Positions 11,322 to 20,408 of a stretch of DNA of 64,000 nucleotides are shown piece by piece. The notes beneath the pieces are model-generated. The model saw nothing but the letters and a program-made list of their open reading frames with translations, was not told where the DNA came from and did not search any database. Source of the stretch: Opitutaceae bacterium EW11. GTDB lineage: Bacteria; Verrucomicrobiota; Verrucomicrobiia; Opitutales; Opitutaceae. Within the stretch, counting starts at the first letter, position 1. Each line of letters begins with the position of its first letter. The translations under genes and the position numbers were made by a program. The DNA is taken from positions 62,001-126,000 of the forward strand of contig QAYY01000022.1 in NCBI GenBank assembly GCA_003054665.1. The letters run 5' to 3'.

Positions 11322-12122
11322 TTATTCGCCGCCGCCCTCGAACGAATCGACCTGGTACGTATCGACCGAGGCGTCGAGGCCCCGCCAGGCATCGGGTGGC
11401 ACTCCGGCCTTCGCCGCGAGATTGTCCAGAAACTCGACCTTGTCGGGGAGCATGTCCCAAACCTGCGGGAGAAAGGTCGCCCGCCGTTCGCCGATTCTCA
11501 GCACGACGCCGTCCCGACCGGGTTGCAGCTTCGCGAGCAACTCGCGGGCGGAAGAGTGGGCGAGAGGCTTGGGTTGCGTCAGCACGCTGATTTCGAAGTG
11601 CAGCCGGGGCACCTCCGCCGATTGCACGGGCATGAAGCGCGAATCGTGGAGCGCGGCGCTGCGTGCGTTTTGCGCCACGCCGAGGAAAAGCGGCCCTTCC
11701 GGCTGGAGCGTGCCGATGCATCCGCGCAGTTCGCCGCATTCGGTCAACGTGACGAAACACGCACGGGCTTCGAGCAGCGCAGGCGTCAAGGGGGCGGGGG
11801 GCTCGACCGGGAGCCTTTCGCCGCGGACTGCGGCGGCGACCGCAGTCCGGGCAATCTGAAGCAGCACGGCGCGGTCGGACGGCGTGAGTTCCGCGCCTGC
11901 CTCGGATGGAGTCTCGAAAAGCGCCAGCGCTTCGTATTCGTGCGATGGCGACCGAGCGCCGGAATTCTCGTTGCCGCAGTGCCGATTCTGCAGCCAACGC
12001 AGGCGACGGTGTCGTTTCACCACGTGGCTCAGGGCGAGGAAGGGGAAGCGCCCGAAGACTCTGTCGCTTGCGGCGCCGGAGGCGTTGCCGCCGACGGCGA
12101 TGGCTGGATCGGCTGCGTCCAT
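11322..12122 (-). CDS. AMMECR1-domain protein
   Basis: Small conserved domain of unknown biochemical role, often called AmmeMemoRadiSam protein A. Residues about 80-260 carry the family core, including the signature LRGCIGTL, the FEISVLT strand and a C-terminal VWDMLPDKVEFLDNLAAKAG block. The first roughly 70 residues are basic and low in family resemblance, so the true start may be further in, at one of two GTG codons near residues 33-34. No MEMO or radical SAM partner genes, which accompany it in other genomes, are adjacent. It is divergent from ligD. Confidence 0.78.
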   Translation of the reverse strand: MDAADPAIAVGGNASGAASDRVFGRFPFLALSHVVKRHRRLRWLQNRHCGNENSGARSPSHEYEALALFETPSEAGAELTPSDRAVLLQIARTAVAAAVRGERLPVEPPAPLTPALLEARACFVTLTECGELRGCIGTLQPEGPLFLGVAQNARSAALHDSRFMPVQSAEVPRLHFEISVLTQPKPLAHSSARELLAKLQPGRDGVVLRIGERRATFLPQVWDMLPDKVEFLDNLAAKAGVPPDAWRGLDASVDTYQVDSFEGGGE

Positions 12123-12270
12123 GGTGGGGATTCTGGAAGCTGGCGACAGTGTACGCCGGGGAAAACGGCCGCTCCACCTCCGCGCACGGTTTCCAGCCGA
12201 CCGCTTTTGTAGTCGTCCAGCGGGTGTGTCGCCGATCGAACGTCAGTACCAAACCCGGGTCTGGCGCCGC

Positions 12271-14799
12271 ATGCCCCGGAAGCCACGGAAAGCCGCCGCG
12301 AGAGAGATCGCGTTTTCCCATCCCGAAAAGGCCCTGTTCCCGAGCGGTTTCACGAAGGGGGACATGATCCGCTATTACCTCGAGGCGGCACGGTATATTC
12401 TGCCGCATCTGGAAGACCGTCCGATCACGTTGATTCGGTTTCCCGACGGCGTGCGCGGAGAGAGCTTTTTTGAGAAGAATGCACCGTCGTTTGCGCCCCG
12501 GTGGATCAAAACCTTCGAGGTGCCGCGCCGGGCCCACGAGGGGCACATCAACTACATCCTGGTGAACGATCCTGAAACGCTGGCGTGGTGCGCCAACCTG
12601 GCGGCGATCGAGTTTCATCCGTTTCTTCATCGCGTGCCCGAACTCGACCGTCCCACGCACGTGGCCTTCGATCTGGATCCCGGCGAGGGGGCGGACATCT
12701 TCGCGTGCGCCGACGTGGCGTTTCTTCTCAAGGAACTCTTCGACGGCCTGGGCCTGGAGTCCTTTCCGAAGGTTACCGGCTCGAAGGGCATCCAGCTGTA
12801 CGTCCCGCTGAATACGCCGGTGACCTACGATGCCGCGCAGCCGTTCGCGAAGAGCGTCGCCGAACTGCTGGCCGACCGGCATCCCAAGCTGATCGTGAGC
12901 GAGATGTCCAAGACCCTGCGCAAGGGGCGGGTGATGATCGACTGGAGCCAGAACTCTCGCTCGAAGACAACGGTAGCGGTCTACTCGATACGCGGAAAAC
13001 GCGAAGAGCCGTTCGTGTCGATGCCGCTGACCTGGAAGGAACTCGACCGGGCGCACGACCGGCTCGACCGCGACAGCCTCTACTTCAGTCCGGCTGCGGC
13101 TCTCCGGCGCCTGGCCAAAGTGGGCGATCTGTTCGCCCCGGTCCTGAAAACGAAGCAGCGGCTGCCGGAGGCGTTTCTCGAACTCGAGCCGCCGCGGCGG
13201 AAAACGTCGTCGCTCACGCGCTACGCGGAGAAACGCGATTTCTCAAAAACCCGCGAGCCCGTCGCGAAGGCGCCGACCCGCGGCCGGACAGACGGAGCCC
13301 GAAAGTTCGTCATCCAGAAACACGCGGCGAGCCACCTCCACTTCGACTTCCGCCTCGAGATGGACGGAGCCCTCAAATCCTGGGCGATTCCGAAAGGAGT
13401 TCCGTACGAAAAGGGCGTCAGGCGCTCCGCGTTTCAGGTGGAAGACCACCCGCTCGACTACCTGACGTTCGAAGGAACGATTCCGAAGGGGCAGTACGGC
13501 GGCGGCACGGTGATGGTCTGGGACATCGGCACCTACGAAGTTCTTGGCGGGGATTGGTGGAAGGGCGACCTGAAGCTTCTGCTCGCCGGGAAGAAGCTTC
13601 GCGGCGAGTGGCACCTTTTCCGCATCAAGAGCCCGGACGACAAACCCGTGTGGTTGATCCAGAAAGGCGGCGAACCGATGCGCCCACTCTCGGAGAAGAA
13701 GGAGACCACCTCGGCGCTGACCGGGCGCACGATGGAGAAGATCGCCCGGGACAACGACGCCCAATGGCAGAGCAACCGCACGGACGGTTCGGTCGTCGTG
13801 GCGAAAAAGTCCGCGGCCAAGCCGCGGAGAAAGGCGTCTCGGTATCGAAGTCCTGGATTCGTCGAGCCCATGGCGGCGCTGCCCGTGACCGCACTCCCCG
13901 AGGGAACGGAGTGGCTCTACGAAGTGAAATGGGACGGCTACCGCGCCCTCGGAGTGAAACACGGCGCGGAGGTCCGGATTCTCTCGAGAAAAAACAAGGC
14001 GTTGACCGGCGAATTCCCGGACATCGCGGAGGCTCTGGGCGAGGTGCACGCCGACACTGCTCTGATCGACGGCGAGATTGTCGCGATCGGCGACGATGGG
14101 CGTCCTTCGTTCCAGGCGCTCCAGAACCGCGCGTCGAAGCCGCCGGACGTTCGATTCTACGCGTTCGATCTGCTGGGACTCGACGGAGAGGAGTTGCTGG
14201 ATCGTCCGCTGGAGGAGAGGCGGGAGAAGCTGCGGGAGATCGTCGCGGGAACGGGGCTGGGCTTTTCCGACGAACTGCGGGGTACTGCGGCCAAGGTGCT
14301 CGAGGCCGTGGCGAAGCTGGGTCTCGAGGGGGTGATCGCGAAACGCCGCGAATCCCGCTACAGCCCGGGCGAACGCAACAACGACTGGAAAAAACTCCGG
14401 TTGAACAACGAGCAGGAGTTCGTCGTCGGCGGTTTCAAACCGGGGCTCACGCCTTTCGACTCGCTTCTCGTGGGCTACTACAACGGGCGGTCTCTGCGTT
14501 TCGCCGGGAAAGTGCGGGCCGGCTTCAACCCGAGGAGCCGGAAGGCGGTTTGGGAGCGAATCGAAAACGACAGGGTGGACGAGTGCCCGTTTGCCGATCT
14601 CCCGGATGCGGACAAGAAGGGCCGCTGGGGCGAGGGGATCACGGAGGACGACATGAAGGCACTTTGCTGGGTGAAACCACGGCTCGTCGTGCAGGTGTCG
14701 TTTGTGGAGTGGACGTCGCACGGGCACCTGCGGCACGCGGCATTTCGCGGAGTGCGCGACGACAAGGCACCCGGGGACGTCGTGCGCGAGTCGTCGTAG
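12271..14799 (+). CDS. ligD: Multifunctional DNA ligase D (Pol-PE-Lig order)
   Basis: Bacterial non-homologous end-joining enzyme of 842 residues. The primase-like polymerase comes first (about 10-290) with the metal-binding D134-L-D136 in AFDLDPGEG. The 3'-phosphoesterase domain follows (about 345-490) with H355, H357 and D359 in HLHFDFRLEMDG. The ATP-dependent ligase domain is last, with the adenylated lysine K553 in YEVKWDGYR. This order matches mycobacterial LigD rather than the PE-Lig-Pol order of Pseudomonas. The frame extends upstream but domain homology begins just after the ATG at 12271. No Ku gene is in the window. Confidence 0.93.
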   Translation: MPRKPRKAAAREIAFSHPEKALFPSGFTKGDMIRYYLEAARYILPHLEDRPITLIRFPDGVRGESFFEKNAPSFAPRWIKTFEVPRRAHEGHINYILVNDPETLAWCANLAAIEFHPFLHRVPELDRPTHVAFDLDPGEGADIFACADVAFLLKELFDGLGLESFPKVTGSKGIQLYVPLNTPVTYDAAQPFAKSVAELLADRHPKLIVSEMSKTLRKGRVMIDWSQNSRSKTTVAVYSIRGKREEPFVSMPLTWKELDRAHDRLDRDSLYFSPAAALRRLAKVGDLFAPVLKTKQRLPEAFLELEPPRRKTSSLTRYAEKRDFSKTREPVAKAPTRGRTDGARKFVIQKHAASHLHFDFRLEMDGALKSWAIPKGVPYEKGVRRSAFQVEDHPLDYLTFEGTIPKGQYGGGTVMVWDIGTYEVLGGDWWKGDLKLLLAGKKLRGEWHLFRIKSPDDKPVWLIQKGGEPMRPLSEKKETTSALTGRTMEKIARDNDAQWQSNRTDGSVVVAKKSAAKPRRKASRYRSPGFVEPMAALPVTALPEGTEWLYEVKWDGYRALGVKHGAEVRILSRKNKALTGEFPDIAEALGEVHADTALIDGEIVAIGDDGRPSFQALQNRASKPPDVRFYAFDLLGLDGEELLDRPLEERREKLREIVAGTGLGFSDELRGTAAKVLEAVAKLGLEGVIAKRRESRYSPGERNNDWKKLRLNNEQEFVVGGFKPGLTPFDSLLVGYYNGRSLRFAGKVRAGFNPRSRKAVWERIENDRVDECPFADLPDADKKGRWGEGITEDDMKALCWVKPRLVVQVSFVEWTSHGHLRHAAFRGVRDDKAPGDVVRESS

Positions 14800-14921
14800 C
14801 GGCGCTCTCCGGGGACCGTAGTTACATTTCGGTGACGGAGCGATTCTGCGATTGCCGGAGGCGTGCGGCTGGACAGTTTCGGCCACGCATTCGCGGTGGC
14901 ACGCTCCCTGCATAGCGGAGT

Positions 14922-14956
14922 CCGGCAGCGCGACTGCCGGTTCTTTGCAGAGTTTT
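14922..14956 (+). terminator. Possible terminator after ligD
   Basis: Perfect 7-bp stem CCGGCAG/CTGCCGG (14922-14928 with 14934-14940), 5-base loop, followed by TTCTTTGCAGAGTTTT. The T-run is broken, so efficiency is uncertain. Confidence 0.5.
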
Positions 14957-15000
14957 GATCAGCTGGCTGACGCTTGTGCCGTTCCCCCGAAACGAGGCTT

Positions 15001-15083
15001 TGAGTCCGTTTTACCGGACTCACCGCCGTTATTCCTAGCGGGATGCGGCGTTTCAGAGAAACACAACCTCCGCATCCGCGGAG
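15001..15083 (+). promoter_or_regulatory. Leader hairpins before the small TonB-C-like gene, one covering the ribosome-binding site
   Basis: The first hairpin is a perfect 8-bp stem (15001-15008 with 15015-15022, loop TTTTAC). The second is CTCCGC-ATCC-GCGGAG (15068-15083), whose right arm contains the GGAG that would act as Shine-Dalgarno for the ATG at 15093. If it folds in mRNA it would hide the ribosome-binding site. Function is inferred only. Confidence 0.45.
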
Positions 15084-15092
15084 AACCCTCCC

Positions 15093-15464
15093 ATGCACAA
15101 AATCAGCAAGCTCACACTGTCAGCCGTCGTCACCCTGTCTTCGCTCCCACTGCTGTCATCGGCAGCCACGATCGAGCAGGATTACGTCGACTCCTATCGG
15201 GATGCCCATCGCGGCAATCCGGTTCCGGTCGCCGTGGTGGCTCCTTGGATCTCGTCGCCGAAAACCGGCGAGGTGGATCTCGAGTTCGTCGTGGACACGC
15301 AGGGGCGTCCGAAGCAGATCACGGTGAAGTCGGCGAGCAGCAGTGCACTCATCTCCCCGGTCACGGCGGCGGTGAGTGAATGGAAGTTCATTCCGGCCGA
15401 GAAGAACGGCGTTCCGGTGGAGCGCAAAGTCATCCTCCCGGTGCGCATCGTCCCGACGGAATAA
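15093..15464 (+). CDS. Small secreted TonB C-terminal-domain-like protein
   Basis: The 123-residue product has an N-terminal signal peptide (MHKISKL then a hydrophobic run ending SSAAT) and a mature part of about 95 residues. The mature part resembles the TonB C-terminal fold: GEVDLEFVVDTQGRPKQITV, then AAVSEWKFIPAEKNGVPVERKVILPV. There is no membrane anchor or proline-rich spacer as in true TonB, so it probably does not itself couple the proton gradient to receptors. Such stand-alone domains are common in this phylum and their role is not known. The leader carries hairpins and a terminator follows. Confidence 0.65.
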   Translation: MHKISKLTLSAVVTLSSLPLLSSAATIEQDYVDSYRDAHRGNPVPVAVVAPWISSPKTGEVDLEFVVDTQGRPKQITVKSASSSALISPVTAAVSEWKFIPAEKNGVPVERKVILPVRIVPTE

Positions 15465-15498
15465 ACGGTCAGATCGGTCCCTAACTTAGCCAATAACC

Positions 15499-15540
15499 AA
15501 GGCCGTCGTCCCCTCGCGGGCCGGCGGCCTTGTCAATTTT
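15499..15540 (+). terminator. Terminator after the small TonB-C-like gene
   Basis: Stem AAGGCCGTCG with CGGCGGCCTT (one G-T pair) across about 20 bases, followed by GTCAATTTT. It sits 35 bases after the stop codon and 92 bases before ftsH. Confidence 0.6.
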
Positions 15541-15631
15541 ACCGGGCCTGGGAAAAGCTCCCACGCCGCTTCCGGGGAGCTTTGCCGGCTCCGCCGCTTT
15601 GCGCGCCGTGCCCGACCGGAGACAGTCTGGC

Positions 15632-17650
15632 ATGCCGAATACGCCGCAGAAGACTCCTCCGGGCCCGGCGCTCCGACCGCCTTCGCGCGCCGTCTACTGG
15701 TATCTGCTCGTGATGTTGCTTGCCCTGTGGGCGTGGCAGGAGGCGTACCAGCAGGTTTCGGTTCGCACGATTCCGTACAGCGAGTTCAAGACCCATGTGG
15801 CCCGTCGCGAGGTGACGGAGGTCTTGATCAGCCAGGACCAGATTGTCGGGCGGATCGTGCCGGCCGCAGCCGGAAAGGGCGGGGGTGCGTCCGGGCCCCA
15901 GAAGGATGGCGCTACAGGTGCGGCGGCGGCGAAGGCTCCGACCGAGGAGACCAAAGCCGCGAATCCAGACGGCGGATACTCGTTTCGCACCGTGCGCGTC
16001 GAGGACCCCGAGCTGGTGAAACAGCTGCAGGACGCGGGGGTGAGTTTTACCGGGACGCGCCCGAGCTTTCTCTCCCAGTTCCTTTTCGCCTGGGTGCTCC
16101 CGATCATCCTCATGGTGGGATTGTGGACGCTGGTCGCGCGGCGGTTTGCCCGGGCCGGGCAATCGGTGCTCAGCATCGGCAAGTGTCGGGCGAAACTGCA
16201 TGTGGACAAAAAGACTGGCGTGACTTTCGACGACGTTGCCGGGGCCGACGAGGCGAAGCTGGAGTTGAAGGAGGTCGTGGAGTTTCTGAAACGTCCACAG
16301 CAATTCCAAAAACTTGGTGCGCGGATCCCGAAAGGCGTGTTGCTGGTGGGGCCCCCTGGGACCGGCAAGACCCTGCTGGCGCGCGCCGTCGCAGGAGAAG
16401 CCGGGGTGGCGTTTTATTCGATCAGCGGAAGCGACTTTGTGGAGATGTTCGTCGGCGTCGGTGCCTCGCGCGTCCGCGACCTGTTCCAGCAGGCCCAGCA
16501 GAGCGCGCCGTGCATCATCTTCATCGACGAACTCGACGCGATCGGGCGCCAGCGCGGCGTGCACATGGGCGCGGTGAACGACGAACGCGAGCAGACGCTG
16601 AACGCGCTGCTGGTGGAGATGGACGGCTTCGAGGCGAACGTCGGAGTGATCGTGCTCGCCGCGACCAACCGCCCCGAAGTCCTGGATCGCGCGCTGCTGC
16701 GTCCCGGGCGTTTCGATCGCCAGGTGCTGGTGGACTCGCCCGATCGCGACGGCCGCGAGGCGATCTTGAAGGTGCATGCGCGAAACAAACGCCTGGAGTC
16801 GGGGGTGGATCTCGGGCGCGTGGCGGCGGCGACGGTCGGTTTCTCCGGAGCGGATTTAGCCAACCTGCTCAACGAAGCGGCGCTTCTGGCAGCGCGAAGG
16901 TCGGCGTCGGCGATCGGCCAGGCGGATCTGGAGGAGGCGATCGAGAAAGTCGTGGCCGGGCCGGAACGGAAGAGCCGGCGTCTGCGGGAGAGCGAAAAAC
17001 GCCGCGTGGCGTATCATGAAGTTGGACACGCCCTGGTTTCCGCCTACAGTCCGGAAGCCGACGCCGTGCACAAGATCAGCATCGTGCCGCGCGGCCGCGC
17101 GGCACTGGGGTTCACGATGCAGCGCCCGCACGAGGACCAGTTTCTCCTCACCCGGACCGAGCTGCTCGACCGGATCCGCGGGATGCTCGGCGGCCGCGCG
17201 GCCGAGGAAGTCGTCTTCGGGGAGGTGAGCACCGGGGCGCAGAACGATCTCGAACGCGCCACGGCGCTGGCGAGGCAGATGGTCGCGCTTTACGGGATGA
17301 GCGACCGGGTCGGGCTGGCCCATTGCGTGCAGCGGCAGCCGGCGTTTGCGGGAGGTCCGGAATTCCAGTTTCAGCGCGACTGCAGTGAAGAGACCGCGCG
17401 GGAAATCGACGAAGAGGTAAGCCGGATCCTCGCCGACGCCTACCGGGAGGCGCTCGAACAGCTGCGCGCTCACCGCGACCAGCTCGAGTCGATCACCGCG
17501 GAGCTGTTGAAGCGCGAAACCATCGATGGCCCGGAGTTCTACCGTCTGGTTGGGCGCCCCATGCCGCACGTGAAGGAGCCGATTCCGGCGATCCCGGAAC
17601 CCGAAAACGTCCCGAGCCCCCTAGGCCAATCCGCCGCGCAGGGGAAGTAG
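15632..17650 (+). CDS. ftsH: ATP-dependent zinc metalloprotease FtsH
   Basis: Membrane-anchored AAA+ protease degrading damaged membrane proteins and regulators. It is 672 residues: a first membrane helix (about 22-42), a periplasmic domain, a second helix (about 150-170), the AAA module with Walker A GPPGTGKT at 240-247 and Walker [12 protein letters not shown], then the peptidase domain with the zinc motif HEVGH at 462-466. The periplasmic loop contains a low-complexity Gly/Ala/Lys insertion around residues 85-115. The ATG at 15632 is preceded by GGAGA and puts family homology at the start; an in-frame ATG at 15530 would add an unlikely leader overlapping the upstream terminator. Confidence 0.94.
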   Translation: MPNTPQKTPPGPALRPPSRAVYWYLLVMLLALWAWQEAYQQVSVRTIPYSEFKTHVARREVTEVLISQDQIVGRIVPAAAGKGGGASGPQKDGATGAAAAKAPTEETKAANPDGGYSFRTVRVEDPELVKQLQDAGVSFTGTRPSFLSQFLFAWVLPIILMVGLWTLVARRFARAGQSVLSIGKCRAKLHVDKKTGVTFDDVAGADEAKLELKEVVEFLKRPQQFQKLGARIPKGVLLVGPPGTGKTLLARAVAGEAGVAFYSISGSDFVEMFVGVGASRVRDLFQQAQQSAPCIIFIDELDAIGRQRGVHMGAVNDEREQTLNALLVEMDGFEANVGVIVLAATNRPEVLDRALLRPGRFDRQVLVDSPDRDGREAILKVHARNKRLESGVDLGRVAAATVGFSGADLANLLNEAALLAARRSASAIGQADLEEAIEKVVAGPERKSRRLRESEKRRVAYHEVGHALVSAYSPEADAVHKISIVPRGRAALGFTMQRPHEDQFLLTRTELLDRIRGMLGGRAAEEVVFGEVSTGAQNDLERATALARQMVALYGMSDRVGLAHCVQRQPAFAGGPEFQFQRDCSEETAREIDEEVSRILADAYREALEQLRAHRDQLESITAELLKRETIDGPEFYRLVGRPMPHVKEPIPAIPEPENVPSPLGQSAAQGK

Positions 17651-17691
17651 GAGCCGCGGGGCTCCGCCCGCCGAGATCCCGCGCGATCGCT

Positions 17692-17868
17692 TGCGGGTGG
17701 CGCGACACGTCCCTGTGGCGCGCATGGCGCCGGATCTGCGTTTGGCGCGGGCTTAGCAGGAGAATCGTTGGAGCAGAGCGGAGGTGAAACGCGGGCGGTG
17801 CGAAAGTGTCGTCGCAGGGACGCGCCGACCCACCCGCAAGCGTGCTGGCCCGAGGGAGGAGGAGTGCG
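17692..17868 (+). repeat. Mosaic palindromic intergenic repeat, copy 1
   Basis: Block B (17692-17811) is followed directly by block A (17811-17868). Block A matches 51491-51548 at 55 of 58 bases in the same orientation. The 103-base core of block B (17709-17811) matches 51565-51667 in the opposite orientation at roughly 85% by eye. Both blocks are bounded by GTCCCTG/CAGGGAC-type inverted motifs. The 399-base gap between ftsH and the next gene is otherwise empty of recognisable signals. Confidence 0.75.
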
Positions 17869-18049
17869 TAGTCCGGCGCTTGCGGGGGCGCGACACGTCC
17901 CTGTTCCGCGCAAAGTGAGGGCTGATCGTTCGGGGCGAACGTCGGCTTGTGCTCTGGGAGGCCGTTGGGCAGTCTTGGTGAACAGCGCCCGCTGGCAACC
18001 GGTCGCGAAGTCTGGCGCGGAACGGAGAACGTTTGCGGATGCTGACATC

Positions 18050-20317
18050 ATGAACCGTTGGATCCAGGTCGGGATTCTCTTCGCCGTCATCTGCTGTGCG
18101 GCACATGGGTTCGAGCCCGCCGCAGCGACGCCGGGCGCGCGAGATGATGCGGCGATTTCTCCATCCGCTGCGCGGCGGATCCAAGCGCTGTTCCGTCCGT
18201 TTCAGACCGACGCGGCTGCGCTGTCACCGTCGGGACAATACGTGGCATATTCTCTCCGTGAAGGTTCCTCGTTGAGCGTGATTGTCGTGGACGCCGAAAA
18301 ACAGGAGCGAATTCTGACGAAGGTCGAAGTGGAAAGAGGCGATTCTGCGGCCGTGATGCTCGGCGATGAAGAGGAGGAGACGCTGGCGGAGATCGGATGG
18401 ATGGAGTGGGTGAACGATCGCCGACTGATTGTAGGCACAAACCGTAGAGGCAGCTACGTTGGTGCGCGGCCTGGGTCTTGGATCACCCGCACCGGAGTCG
18501 TGCTGGCGGTGGATGTGGATGCCAAGAAGGTCGAGACATTGCTGACGCCGAACGATGTGGCGGAAAACGTCTGCAAGAATCCGAGTCTGCCGAACCATGG
18601 GATGGCTGCCCCGAACGAAGATCCGGGGCTGGGCGGTTACATCCGCACTAATCTGCCGCCGGAGCCGAGCCTGACGGACCGCTGGCCTCGTTCTCTGGAG
18701 ATTGCCGGTTTTTTCCCGGGCGATCCGGAATCGGTGCTCGTCGTTGCGTATGGTAGGAACGGCTACGGACGATACGCACTGCATGCCTTGTCTGGCGGCC
18801 TGAAGCCGATCGAGGAGGAGATACTCGATCCGACGCTGATTCCGATCGCGGATCGAAGTCGACATGCCCGCGCCGTGTTGAGCGGCAGTTTTCGCACGCC
18901 TTTTCCTCATGCCTTCATGATTGAAGGAGGCCGCCGCCTGCATCGGTGGACGAAGCTCGACGATATGATCCGGGAGTCTACGGGCGGCGGATTCTCTGTC
19001 TCTCCGGAGAATTTCTTTGGCCACCGGGCTGTCCCGCTCGGTTTCGCCGAAAACCCGGATGTGCTCTATTACGCGTCGAATGTCGGCCGGGAGGTGTTCG
19101 GAATCTATAGCGTCAACCTGAAGACGCGTAAGCGAGAGGCGTTGATTGTCGAACATCCGACGTTCGATCTGATTCGCCCGGCGGCAGATGGTTTGGCGGC
19201 GCCCGGTACGTTGGTTTTCGACCGCTACACAAACGTCCTGACAGGCGTGCGATTTCAGGCGGGACGGGAGAGCACGCTCTGGCTGCGGGCGGACTTGGCT
19301 GCCTTGCAGCGTCGATTGGAAACAGTCTGGCCTGAGCGGTCCGTAAGGATTCTCGGTTGGGATAGGGCGGAGCGAAAGTTCCTCGTACTGTCTTTTGGTC
19401 CGACCGAGTGCGGGAGTTTTTCACTGGTCGACATTAGGACCGGAAGGACGAGCGAGTTTGCACTTCGAGCGCCGTGGCTTTCGACGGAAGCGGCGTCGAC
19501 GCTGCAGCACTTTCGATTCAGTTCCGCACAGGGCACTCCGATGGAAGGAACGTTGGTCGTGCCGCGTTGCACCCGGCTGACGCCCGCGCCCGTGCTGGTG
19601 TGGCTTCGCGCTGATGCTTGGGAGCAGACCCCTGCGAGCTTCGAGCCGGAACTCGAAGCCTTCGCTTCCCTGGGGTTGGTCGTCCTGCAGGTAAACGGTC
19701 GTGGCACGTGGGGCTTTGGCGTTTCACGTCGCGAGTTGCCTCCGGAGGGGCTGGTCCGCGCTTGTTTGGACGACGTTCTTCGGGCGATCGAGGGAGCGGG
19801 CCGGGTGGTGCCCCTGAACGAGAAACGCGTGGTGATTGCGGGTGCGAAGCGCGGCGGTTACCTCGGTCTTCGCGCGGCACAGCTGCGGCCCGACCGTTTC
19901 CGCTGCGTCGTGGCGTTGGAACCTCTGCTCGACCCACGCACGTGGGCGGCGGAATCGGCGCGGATGGGGCTCGACGGCGATCTGCGTCTGCAACGGATGT
20001 TCTGGCCAGTGGACAGTGCATCGGCCTGTCCGGCAATCTCGGAGGCAAATCCACCGCTTGCGCGCCCGGCGTTGTTATTGATTAACGAGGGCTCTCGCCG
20101 CGCTGAGTTGCCAATGGCGTTTCTGGATGCGCGGACATTGGCGCGGCGGATGGAGACGTCGGGGGGGCTGGTGACGATTCTTGCGGTCGGTCAGGACTAT
20201 GTTCGCCGTTCTCCGCGGGCCCGGTGTGCGGCATTTCGCGAAATAGAAGCATTCATCAATCTCCACCTTTACGAGTACGCTGTGAACGTGGGAGAGACGA
20301 AGCCAGTACGGGACTGA
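18050..20317 (+). CDS. Prolyl-oligopeptidase (S9)-like protein with lost catalytic triad
   Basis: Predicted secreted pseudo-peptidase of 755 residues. A signal peptide (MNRWIQVGILFAVICCAAHG) is followed by a beta-propeller-like region (about 40-480) and a C-terminal alpha/beta-hydrolase domain (about 490-740). The fold markers of S9 are present (VVLQVNGRGTWGFG, the RFRCVVALEP strand). However, the nucleophile motif GxSxGG reads GAKRGGY with Lys600 in place of Ser. The Asp loop reads INEGSRRAEL with no Asp, and the His loop reads VGQDYVRRSP with no His. Activity as a peptidase is therefore unlikely. The frame is open back to 17768 through the intergenic repeat; I start at 18050 because the signal peptide begins there. 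Confidence 0.78.
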   Translation: MNRWIQVGILFAVICCAAHGFEPAAATPGARDDAAISPSAARRIQALFRPFQTDAAALSPSGQYVAYSLREGSSLSVIVVDAEKQERILTKVEVERGDSAAVMLGDEEEETLAEIGWMEWVNDRRLIVGTNRRGSYVGARPGSWITRTGVVLAVDVDAKKVETLLTPNDVAENVCKNPSLPNHGMAAPNEDPGLGGYIRTNLPPEPSLTDRWPRSLEIAGFFPGDPESVLVVAYGRNGYGRYALHALSGGLKPIEEEILDPTLIPIADRSRHARAVLSGSFRTPFPHAFMIEGGRRLHRWTKLDDMIRESTGGGFSVSPENFFGHRAVPLGFAENPDVLYYASNVGREVFGIYSVNLKTRKREALIVEHPTFDLIRPAADGLAAPGTLVFDRYTNVLTGVRFQAGRESTLWLRADLAALQRRLETVWPERSVRILGWDRAERKFLVLSFGPTECGSFSLVDIRTGRTSEFALRAPWLSTEAASTLQHFRFSSAQGTPMEGTLVVPRCTRLTPAPVLVWLRADAWEQTPASFEPELEAFASLGLVVLQVNGRGTWGFGVSRRELPPEGLVRACLDDVLRAIEGAGRVVPLNEKRVVIAGAKRGGYLGLRAAQLRPDRFRCVVALEPLLDPRTWAAESARMGLDGDLRLQRMFWPVDSASACPAISEANPPLARPALLLINEGSRRAELPMAFLDARTLARRMETSGGLVTILAVGQDYVRRSPRARCAAFREIEAFINLHLYEYAVNVGETKPVRD

Positions 20318-20408
20318 ATCCGGGGCGCCGCGCTCCCTGAGCGGTCGGTCAACTGGCCCTTGCTTTGGCTGTGGGGATTCGCGTACATGCAGGGCTCTTC
20401 ACCGCATT

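Noticed and set aside
17768-18049. Possible longer N-terminus of the S9-like protein
   Set aside because: This stretch lies in the intergenic repeat and precedes a clear signal peptide at 18050, so it is not coding.
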